Positions 24,601 through 33,040 of a stretch of DNA of 64,000 bases are shown piece after piece. Location of the stretch: the NCBI GenBank assembly GCA_036852015.1, contig JAANDG010000165.1, positions 124,001 through 188,000 on the forward strand, written 5' to 3'. This stretch comes from Pelodera strongyloides. Taxonomy: Eukaryota > Nematoda > Chromadorea > Rhabditida > Rhabditidae. The notes under the pieces are model-generated. The model was not told the DNA's origin. It saw only the letters and a list, made by a program, of their open reading frames with translations, and did no database searches. Within the stretch, counting starts at the first letter, position 1; each line of letters opens with the position of its first letter. The position numbers and the translations under genes were made by a program.

Positions 24601-26189
24601 GGTACTTTTCGTGGCCTGCACTCGTCTCAAAGGCCGGATGTTGATGTTTCTACCAGAATAGAATACATACATATCGTCTTTAATGCAATTGAAATTGTGA
24701 TTCAGAGAAAAATACGTACATTGGTGCGGATGGAGCTTCCCTTGTGCGTAATGTTGTGAGTGGGTTATTGGTGCATGCTACCGGATCGTTTAATAATACA
24801 ACGAATGTGGAGACGAAAGAACAGTGTGACGATCTCAATGAAAAACAGACGGTACTGTTTATTACTTATAGCGAAATGCCAGCCTCTTTGGAAAATTTGC
24901 ATATGATAAGCAAATCCTATGTATCCTATGCTAATTTTGCGCGATTGCCGTGGACGATCGCGCAAAATTAGCATAGGATACATAGGATTTGCTTATCATA
25001 TGCAAATTTTCCAAAGGGGCTAGCATTTCGCTTTAAGTTCAGTAATATAGATTATAGATATGTGAAGAATTGGGTACAGTAGCCACAATTGTCCTGATTG
25101 TGATCTAGTAATATTCTTGTTTTACAGCTCTATTCGTATTTCTGGCAGCGCGAGGCAGACACGAATGTGTCTCACTGTCTCCAGACGACTGTTTTCCTCA
25201 CAAAGGCACTTTCTGTTGCCTTCTTGGAAGGTGGGTTTTACAGTTTTACTGAGATTCGTCCTCTTTTGCACGACGATTTAGTTACAGTGACAGCCGCTGG
25301 ATATTCCGTTATTTTGCTCAGTTATCTTCAGAAAACGATTGTATTTGGGAAAGCTGTGTTTGTACCTGAAATTGATTGCATTCTGATTCTTTGGATTTCA
25401 GACTTGGACCTCACTAACACTACTCATTCCACGTGGGTCGAAGCGACTTACAGTCAATCACGCGACGTGAAGGGGTATTTCCATTTCTTTATTGCTGTCT
25501 TTTCGTCTAACAAGTAACTTTTTGTTAGGTGTGCTGTTATGGTAACCTCTTCGCTTTCCAGTCTCAAGTCTGGACCTGTTCTCTTCTTAATCGGAGATTC
25601 GTCATTTGAATGGACAACATTGGTCGTTGGGATCATCACTGCGTTCCTGGCTCTCTTCTTCATCAGTGCACTCAAGGTATGCATTGGATTACTGTAATTA
25701 GAGTAGTAGTGGTAAGATGATGTGCTTACTATGTTCCTCATTCGCAGTTTAGCGGTAATCGTAATCCCACGTTTCCTCCCAAACAAGCGGGAAACGCGGG
25801 ATTCCGACCTTATTGCGAGCGCTAAATAGGGGCCTTACCGCTAACACTAAGCCTTGCCCGATTTTTAATTGCGGGACATGATTGGCTAATCTGTCAGGAG
25901 ACATGCGACTTTTCATGAAACATGGGATTGGGTGTTTAGCTGCCAGGAAACGTGGGATTTATTTTTGTTTTGCGGGAACCGTGCAGTAGAAGAACAGAGT
26001 AAGTTTATGGAAACATCTATGTAACTATTCGTGTTTTGAAGTTAGCTCTAGGGGGGGGGCTAATTCTCGACACGGCGTTTACTCTACTAAAACACTGCTC
26101 ACCCTTTTATGGAAAAACTGGTTATTTAGGAAGAAACTTTCGTGTTTGACGAGGGCGAAGTGATGGCTGAAGCTGGAGAACCTCTTTGA
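20196..26189 (+). CDS. NCSTN: Nicastrin, gamma-secretase substrate-receptor subunit
   Basis: A type I membrane glycoprotein of the presenilin complex that presents Notch/APP-type stubs. Exons: 20196-20220, 20474-20587, 20718-20865, 21036-21184, 21396-21526, ~21681-21821, 22034-22154, 22352-22437, 22530-22611, 22729-22775, 22963-23059, 23233-23301, 23505-23668, 23960-24022, 24171-24249, 24462-24567, 24706-24851, 25128-25230, 25402-25474, 25562-25676, 26130-26189; ~705 aa (human 709). Exon 1 encodes MLILLLFY, which with exon 2 makes a signal peptide; this decides the start. Family landmarks are VCFRLLNGTHQFGC near the N-terminus, CDPLQDYNVFSV, the DYIGS motif (22738 on), TWVEATYSQSRD before the membrane, and one TM helix (WTTLVVGIITAFLALFFISA) with a short tail. 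Several N-glycosylation sequons are present. The start of exon 6 is obscured by a poly-C run. Three introns contain repeats: 23669-23959, 24852-25127 and 25677-26129. Confidence 0.93.
21616..21680 (+). repeat. Poly-C tract next to nicastrin exon 6
   Basis: About 65 consecutive C. There is no AG between this run and the first conserved exon-6 codons (NVPSDSAKAVYTPYC). Either the real acceptor was lost or mis-assembled here, or the acceptor is the TTTCTAG at 21574-21580 and the run is translated as poly-proline. Confidence 0.9.
23729..23890. mobile_element. TTAA-family MITE, copy 1 (nicastrin intron)
   Basis: Non-coding element with terminal inverted repeats AGCGAAATACC...GGTATTTCGCT, extended by CGGTTTTTGAAAC at both ends. 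It is flanked by TTGA (23725-23728) and TTAA (23891-23894). It shares termini and body with copies at 40042 and 60870. TTAA target duplications are typical of piggyBac-type transposases, which must be encoded elsewhere. Confidence 0.85.
24870..25032. mobile_element. TTAA-family foldback element (nicastrin intron)
   Basis: A near-perfect 163-bp palindrome. The outer ends (AGCGAAATGCC / GCATTTCGCT) match the TTAA family. The interior is a different pair of arms with GCAAATCCTATG and CTAATTTTGCGCGAT, meeting around 24950. It is flanked by TTAT on the left and TTAA on the right. A transcript of the nicastrin intron would form a long hairpin here. Confidence 0.85.
25746..26000 (+). repeat. Dispersed ~250-bp repeat, copy A
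   Basis: It lies in the last nicastrin intron. Its reverse complement recurs at 62467-62720 at about 85% identity by eye. Inside it are several short copies of GAAACRYGGGATT in both orientations. I see no ORF and no clear terminal inverted repeat. Confidence 0.85.
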
Positions 26190-26950
26190 GTTGGATATAC
26201 TTAACTTATGTTTGTTAATTCATTTCTTTCTTCTTATTTCGTTTTATCGGCCAGACATATAAATTGGGTGAAGTGACATTTCAGTTGTGTAGTTATGGGT
26301 CGTCATAATTCTTTAGACTGAATGAAATTTAATGATCTCAACATTACCAAGTAATATCGTAACCATTCCGCATATGTCAAACATGTCGTGTGTTATACAA
26401 AATTTGCTTTTATTATTTCCCTATTTTTTTCCGAAGAATTCGATTAACCATTAATTTACTGCACTTTAATTTATTCACTATTAAGTAATTACATTCAGAA
26501 TGATCAATTCAGTAGCATTTCGTGGGTGGTCCATGGTTCCACGTGGGTGGTCCATGGTACTACGTGGGTGGTCCGTTGATATTTGTATTTACGTTAATAT
26601 GTACTTTATCTGCTACTTGTTGATTTTACTCCTTTCACTTTCATTTGTATATATAATGTATTTTAAATTTTAATGTGGTTTTTGTGAATAAATCTTCCTG
26701 TGTCTTGAGGTTTTGTTTTTCTTGTCGTTGTGTTGTAGAACACCGTTTGGTTTCCAATGACTTGATTGTTTGTTATTACTACTGTATTTCCAGTTTTTAA
26801 TTAGAACGAACATAGTATGCTAGCTTTTTTAATTGTTGTATTTGTGGGGGATAGCGTAATTATGAACGTGCTTATTTTTGTTGCTCCGCAATTTCATTTT
26901 AGTGATAATTTGTTACTGTAATTCGGATAATTCCAGTTTCTCCGCAACGA
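26190..26950. other. Nicastrin 3' UTR and COA6 upstream region
   Basis: AATAAA at 26687-26692 is the best nicastrin poly(A) signal. At 26521-26577 there are three short units of the GTGGGTGGTCCATGG minisatellite that expands inside COA6 intron 1. I found no other coding signal. Confidence 0.55.
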
Positions 26951-27987
26951 ATGTCTGAAAGCGCCGCTCTTCGGACAGATCGCATCAAGTGTCACAAGGT
27001 ATGATAATAAAGATATATGATTTGTTTTCCTTTATGAATTAGTTTGTCTAATGAGAGTCAGGCTTAATAAAGATTCCACATGGGTGGTCTTTGGCTCCAC
27101 GTGGATGATGCTTGTTTCTTTCCACGTGGGTGATGGTTCGACGTGGATGGTCCATGGTTCCACGCGGGTGGTCCGTGGTTCCACATATGTGGTCCGTGGT
27201 CCCATGTGGGTGGTCCATGGTTCCACGTGGGTGGTCCATGGTTCCACGTGGGTGGTCCGTGGTTCCACCTTTGTGGTCCGTGGTCCCATGTGGGTGGTCC
27301 ATGGTTCCACATGGGTGGTCCGTGGTTCCATGTGTGTGTTCCGTCACCGCCACATTTTTCTGACTAATAATTTGGACAGATAGTCCGGAACGTTCTTGCT
27401 ATGTTGTTGCTGACTTGAGGCACCAAACATTTCAGTAAGCACGTATATCCTCTTGATTATGCAGAATTTAATGCATTTACTGTGATGTTTAGGCTCGCGA
27501 CGATTTCTTTTCTTGTTTTGATAAGCACCGAGAACAAGGAAACTCTGAGAAAGAAGCGAACAAAGCTTGCAGGGCCGAGAAAAAGGTTAGATTTCCAATT
27601 TTTTAACATATTGTCGTAATTTGCATTACCCTTTGAACATAACCATTGTACTTTATTCATTAAATAACCAATACTACTAATATAATCCGCACTTTTTTCA
27701 TATGAACAATTCTGGGTACACCCACTTTGTGGTCTTTATTGTACGTGATATCTACAGTTCGTGTTCATGTTTTTATGTACACTAGTTTACAGCAAGTAAG
27801 AACCATTTATATAAAGAATCGCTGAAATCGCTCCATATTTAAGAACTTCGACGGTTCGTGTCCTGCGTCTTGGGTGACCCATTTCGTGAGAAAACACAAC
27901 TTTGAGAAGTACAAAGAGGAACTGGCCAAGGAAGGGCTCAATGTTATCGATAAGGAGGCTCTGGAGAAAGCTTCCAAATCAAATTAA
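26951..27987 (+). CDS. COA6: Cytochrome c oxidase assembly factor 6
   Basis: A mitochondrial intermembrane-space protein that helps load copper into the CuA site of cytochrome c oxidase. Three exons (26951-26998, 27493-27585, 27844-27987) encode 94 aa. The start codon is followed by MSESAALRTDRIKCHK. The diagnostic CHCH-type cysteines are intact: a CX9C (CHKARDDFFSC) and a CX10C (CRAEKKNFDGSC), which is the unusual COA6 spacing. FDGSCPASWV..F is the conserved SCP..W motif. Intron 1 contains a large GC-rich minisatellite. The next gene starts within about 150 bp of the stop codon. Confidence 0.9.
27074..27350 (+). repeat. Minisatellite (~21-bp unit) in COA6 intron 1
   Basis: About 13 imperfect copies of a unit close to GGTTCCACGTGGGTGGTCCAT. 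Several units contain the palindrome CACGTG. All six reading frames stay open across it, which is why it produces repetitive ORFs on both strands; these are artefacts. A short sister array sits at 26521-26577. Confidence 0.9.
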
Positions 27988-28130
27988 TGCCAACCTAGGA
28001 TCTTATCAGGTAACATTAGGTTCATTTTGTGAAGCTTTCCCTGAAAACTCTTTAGATTCAATGTATGGTACTGTTAAAGGTTAGCTAGTATGTTAGTGTA
28101 GGGTATTCTCTACTTCTACTATACAATTTT

Positions 28131-31100
28131 GCAGTGTTTCCCTTTGCAGTGTGCCAACTTCAGTGTCTCACAGTTCCGTTTTAAAGCGGATCCCCAATTG
28201 AATACAAAACTACCTGTAGACCCGTCACTATTTTTAGCTTTTGAACAGGTTGGTTTTCGTCATTCCAGCATCTTTGTCGATTATCGTTCCTTTTTTATGT
28301 ATGCACGAGTTTCTTTGTGATTAGCCTGTGTGAGATTTAGTTTTTCCATTTTAGGTGGAAGACTGGAAAGAAAATGCAACCTTACGATATTTCTATAACA
28401 AGGATTCGTCAGAACAAGAGGGAGGGAGCGCTAGTCGGTGGAATTTAACTAAATTTCACAACGGTCACACACTTGCGAAATTGGCCAAGTGAGTTCATCT
28501 GTTTGTTGTTTACATGCAATTGTTTAATTTACGGGATTGTTTCATCAACCACATTTATGTAAAGTTCACTCCATGGTTATGATTCATATCATTTCGTAGA
28601 TGTTTTCTGTGTGATAAGTTATCATTCGGCTCGTTGCAGGCACTATGCTTTATGGGATCTGACTCGATTATTGATTGATAGTCATTTGGAGAGTTGCCCG
28701 GCACGGTCTCTTCTCGATTTGGTGCATTCGCTCGCCCTGATGAGGTAAGTGGATGGAATCGGTGTTTTGCTCTTATTTTGCGAGCTTTTATGTATGGCGT
28801 GTCTAAGGTCACATGTCTACGTGGTGTTTGGTTTAGTATGTGACAGTATGTATTGCATCTAAGGTCACACGGTATTTGGAGCAACGAGGACAATCGAAGG
28901 AGAGAACTTCTGAAGGCGCACGTTGACAAGACTCCACTTCCAGCGCCTATCAAGAATCCCACAGGTTAGATTTGGGGACAGGAATTTGGCGGAAATTGTA
29001 AAATTTTCGCTAGTATGAGCCATGCGGAAATGCCTGATCAGATTGTTGATGCTTTTTGACTGATTGGCTTCATATTTCCGAATTTTTTTATACTTACTAT
29101 GTAATTTCAGTTATGTTTCTTTTGTGTTGCGACACGACCTCAGTCCTTACCACTCCTTCTCTTGAAGCTCCGAATTGTGCGGCTGACGATTCATTTCTTC
29201 ATCTTTGCCTCGAAGCCCTCAGAAGGGGCGATTGGGATCAATTCAGGTAAGTGCGGAGACCGGCCAGAGAATGGCTTCTGTGCGGCGCACTTGGTGTTTT
29301 TATCATCGCGGCAGAGGATTAGCCACGTCACATCCAGATGTTTCATTGTGTTGCTTAATACTGTTTCTCGCCAAATATGTCATTATGCATTTTTGCAGAT
29401 ATTTCTTTCTTCTCATCCGCTCATCAAATGTGCTACACCATCCTATTCTTCTTTACACACTCGCTAATTACCTTCAAGGGAATCAGGTGTGTCTTTGAGG
29501 GTTCCTTTTTTTTGTATTATTGTTCTTGTATTATATACTTTTTTGGGAACACATGTTTGATTTTATTGGGTGTTTCTTTTGTGAAACGATTTTGCACTTA
29601 TTCTACCAAGAGGATTTTGGTTTTAGAATAAGGAGACCGTATAGTTTCATAGTCTATTTCTTTAGACAGCGGCTACAAGGAAAATGGTGTATGAATGGTT
29701 TTTCGACAATCTTTCATCATTAAAAACTACGGTCGATTCGAGTGAATTTGAAATCTTCCAGTTGACAGCAAGGTTCGTTGATGTTCGTTTTTTTATGTGC
29801 ATATTGTATATCTTGATTTCTCTCTGGTATTTGATTCTCGTCACTTTCTTCTGAAGTTTGTACATCTTTACATACAGTGTTATATATGGCCTATATATGA
29901 TGTTTTGCAGGGTTCTGAATTCCACTCTGTCTCCGTGCCACGTTCCTCCTTATGGACATGTGAGACCGAGTAGAAAGTCAAAGAAAATCCTGGCTAAACT
30001 TCCTCCAAAAGCGCAGTTCGACCCAAAGTTGAAAGAAGCGTGTAGGGATGCACTACGCGCCTACATTGCCACACTCGTAAAGACTGAAGGTTTGCAGTCA
30101 TTAACTATTGGTTTCAAATGTTCGAGCATTAAGGCCGCTCTTAGCCAATTTTATGTTTTGATTGGAATGAAAAATTGGAGTTTCGGTCGGGCGGGAATCG
30201 AACCCGCAACTTCGGCTGTCCGGGCCACCGATTACGCTACCGGCACCCACACCAATAATTATTGGTGTGGGTGCCGGTAGCGTAATCGGTTAGCGCATTG
30301 GCCCGGACAGCCGAAGGTGCGGGTTCGATTCCCGCCCGACCGAAACTCCAATTTTTCATTCCAATCAAAACATTAACTATTGGATTACTTAGGATTCACT
30401 TTTTTAAAGAAGTTTAACAGAAGCTTTTTGAAACGCGTGATTGACGATTGCATTCCTTTGTTTTTCATTCTAGTATGGGAATGCAGCTAGCCAAAATCCT
30501 CTTCAAAAACAAGATGTTATATCGCTTTACAAGAGTCGCTATTCACGATTGGTAGTCAGAATTGTTATTTTAGGCAGTATTTCATCGCAAGAAGTTAAGT
30601 TTACGATAAAGACTGTGGACTCTCTATGGGAATCTCGCAGTCGTCATTCATCAGATGCACTAGTTGTGGTGGACACTCTCAACGTGGCACATAACTTTTA
30701 TTCGAACAGCCATCTCCTTCGAGCCATTAAGAAGTGGGCTTTTCTTTGATTTGCACTTTGCATTCGAATTCAACATTCTCTATCTTGGTCTTGAAGTCGT
30801 TATTATTTCTCCATTTATTTTGCCCTTTCCCTTTCAACAGTGCTTTCTACGAAAAAGGGACCATGATTTTGGTGATCGATTCTCGCCTAGTGGAGAGTTG
30901 TATTGCCGTCGCCCCGCAATGGAGAAGTCTACTTTCAAAAAAGGAGGGTGAAAGTAGTTTTGGCGGGGGGACTCCCTTGTGGAGTGTATTTATGTTGGGG
31001 ATGAGATGTTTTTATATGTAGGTATCTTGTCTCTGAAGACGCTGGGTTTTGTTCCGCTCTCGAGGTTGGCATCTATGTTGACCAATGATAGATTCACGAA

Positions 31101-32377
31101 CTACATTCAACGAATTAAGGTGGGCTTCATTTTTATTCGTTGTCCCATACAGTTATTCCAAATAGTTGTTGTCCGGTTACCCGGAATTTTTGTCTTGATT
31201 TTTGTCGTTAATTGTTTGTGTTTCCATTGTAATACTTTTAGAATACTGATCAACGAATGGCCAAAGTTTTTGCTGACTGGATCCGAGAGAGTACAGTGCA
31301 TTTCGATAAGGAAACATGGAAAGTTGAGGTGGGTACGGTACTTGGTCATGTCTGTCATAGAGTATTTATGTTACGCTTTCGCGCGAATTCGCCGCGAAAG
31401 TACCATCCAAGTTGACTTTTCCATTTTCGCGCAGTTTTACATTAGGCGTATGCAAAACACGCTGTAGGTGTATGTAAATTTCTTACTGTATGTAAAATTC
31501 GAGTCGTTTCCCACTATAGAAACTGCAATAACATGGATGATAGTTTCGCATGCGAAAGTGCGCGAAAACTTAACATAAATACTCTATCATTTCCCTGGGC
31601 GATTTCTACAGTATGTTGTTGGAACAATTCCACAGATTCCCTTTTGGTTAGAATTGGGTGCAGCGTCAAGTTTTTCGTGTAAGCAACACGACAGTAGACG
31701 TGGAGACAGACAGTACACATGCTATAACGAGACTTTATTCGGGTGTTAATAACAGTATTTCGCTCTCTGTTTGCTGATATTTTGGATTAGTGAAACGTCA
31801 TGCTAATCCTCGCATTCGACCAATTCGTGTATGCTAATTCTTCGTCACATTATACCAATGTGGCCTCGGTGGGTATGTCTGCTCATCTTATTCACTTCAC
31901 AAATCGATGCTGAATCTGTTTCCCTGGATGCTCCCATTGTCTACCGTCCTGTGAAATGGAAGTTGGATATCATCCAAATGGGACCCCGTCAAATTCATCC
32001 ACTCGCTAGAAAGCTCTACGACGCTTCAAGGGAAAATATTAATCCAGAAAACTGAATTCCAAACATGAATAAATTATGTTTATTATTATTTCTCTTCTAT
32101 CGTTTCTTGGAACGGTAGATCACTATTGCGGATGCGTGGTCACTGGCGTTAGAAGCTATGTTATGACTGTAGGAAAGGAAGTTATTTGCATGGTATCAGC
32201 ATAGTATTACCACCAAGGTTGTTCATTGCCAGTGAATAGTTTCCCTTTCAGACCGAAGTTGAATACAACCGTTGTGTGCAGCCGCTTCCTGACCAGCTTG
32301 GATACCTCGTCCCCGTTCATAAGCACCATGCTCACATTCCCGAGTACAGCTTCTACATTGCTGCGCCTCCAAACTGA
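28131..32377 (+). CDS. PRORP: Protein-only RNase P catalytic subunit (mitochondrial, MRPP3-type); 5' end unresolved
   Basis: It cleaves 5' leaders from mitochondrial tRNA precursors. Exons: ~28131-28248, 28355-28488, 28640-28744, 28864-28964, 29111-29246, 29399-29486, 29666-29772, 29911-30089, 30487-30733, 30841-31119, 31242-31328, 32252-32377. The N-terminal half is helical PPR-like repeat (for example HYALWDLTRLLIDSHLE, FLHLCLEALRRGDWDQF). The NYN metallonuclease domain starts with ALVVVDTLNVAH (30657 on), matching the family's VIDGLNVA with its metal-binding Asp, followed by GTMILVIDSR and GDEMFLY. The C-terminus has the zinc-site elements RCVQP and HIPEYSF. I could not find a convincing start codon; a first exon may lie in the 150 bp after COA6. 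The frame changes once across the G run 30964-30970. Intron 30090-30486 holds a tRNA-like palindrome and intron 31329-32251 holds a MITE and a separate small ORF. Confidence 0.82.
30099..30383. mobile_element. Palindromic tRNA-like element with 13-bp direct repeats (PRORP intron)
   Basis: Arms 30153-30258 and 30259-30373 are inverted copies of a tRNA-like sequence; the centre is CCAATAATTATTGG. The right arm (+ strand, ~30270-30343) has a perfect A box (TAGCGTAATCGG) and B box (GGTTCGATTCC), a 4-bp D stem, a 5-bp anticodon stem and a 5-bp T stem. Only 4 of 7 acceptor pairs form, and the anticodon loop CCGGACA lacks U33. The left arm lacks 9 nt of the D arm. CATTAACTATTGG occurs on both sides (30099-30111 and 30371-30383), as expected for a retroposed insertion. 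Confidence 0.75.
30270..30343 (+). tRNA. tRNA-like sequence, probably not a functional tRNA
   Basis: Cloverleaf reading of the right arm: acceptor GTGCCGG against CCGACCG (poor), D stem GCGT/GCGC, anticodon stem TTGGC/GCCGA with nominal anticodon GGA, T arm GCGGG-TTCGATT-CCCGC, discriminator A. The pol III promoter boxes are intact, but the acceptor mismatches and C33 argue against an aminoacylatable tRNA. Confidence 0.4.
31358..31586. mobile_element. Short TIR element with 3-bp TCA duplication (PRORP intron)
   Basis: Ends TAGAGTATTTATGTTA...TAACATAAATACTCTA, followed inward by CGC-rich segments (CGCTTTCGCGCGAA, TTTCGCATGCGAAA) that also pair. TCA directly flanks both ends (31355-31357 and 31587-31589). 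It has no coding capacity. I found no second copy. Confidence 0.75.
31858..32055 (+). CDS. Small ORF nested in the last PRORP intron, possible signal peptide
   Basis: An uninterrupted 65-codon frame from ATG at 31858 to TGA. The product begins with a hydrophobic stretch (MWPRWVCLLILFTSQIDAES) and continues with a hydrophilic tail containing VYRPVKWKLDII and GPRQIHPLARKLYD. An AATAAA lies at 32068-32073, just past the stop. Codon choice looks coding. It could be a nested secreted peptide gene or an alternative last exon of PRORP. I recognise no family. Confidence 0.4.
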   Translation: MWPRWVCLLILFTSQIDAESVSLDAPIVYRPVKWKLDIIQMGPRQIHPLARKLYDASRENINPEN

Positions 32378-33040
32378 GTACTTCGATTGTTTACTAGTTA
32401 ATCAGGTGGTATCTATTAAGCAAAAGAATCCTGAAGTAGCGAACATTCCCGGTAAATACTAGAAGTTGAAGTTCCTGATTAACGAAATTTGTTTGACGTC
32501 AGCTGTCGTGATAGCGTAAACATAGTCATCAGTGTGATTCAAAGAGCTGTAAGCCCCTCTCTTTATCATTTTGCCGGTACATTTACACGGTTATTGTTAT
32601 AGATGTTAGGATTAGATTAATTAGGAACTTGCTAACTCTGAAAATACTTTGTATAGGATTAGTTGTTGAATTGCCTTGTATGCATAAAAAGTTTATTTTA
32701 TTATTAGTCGAATGAAATCCGGACTAGTGAAGACACACAAATACACAAAAATGCCCATTACAACAACAGTTATACACTTAATATAAGGTTTAGAACTAAA
32801 GAGCGATTGGAAGAATTATTACGTGGAAGTGGTGTATACATTATACAAATCGTTTGAAGAGTGGAGGTACATATCCGAAAACTATTGAAAACCTGATCCC
32901 ATTGAAAAAAGTGAACGGAAGAAAAGAACAGGAACATTAGTATATTCACAACCAGCTTATAAACACATCAATCTTACATGAATGATGATCAAACTTATAT
33001 GCGAACAAAGGTAAAAAGAGGATAAAATGGAGATCTCAGG
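32378..33040. other. Convergent 3' UTRs of PRORP and ARNT
   Basis: Non-coding DNA between two genes that converge. A minus-strand AATAAA (TTTATT at 32692-32697) about 345 nt beyond the ARNT stop is the likely ARNT poly(A) signal. No equally good plus-strand signal for PRORP was seen. Confidence 0.55.

Noticed and set aside
27032..27383. Repetitive ORFs on both strands (HGP, GGPW, DHP repeats)
   Set aside because: All arise from the minisatellite in COA6 intron 1, which is open in every frame.
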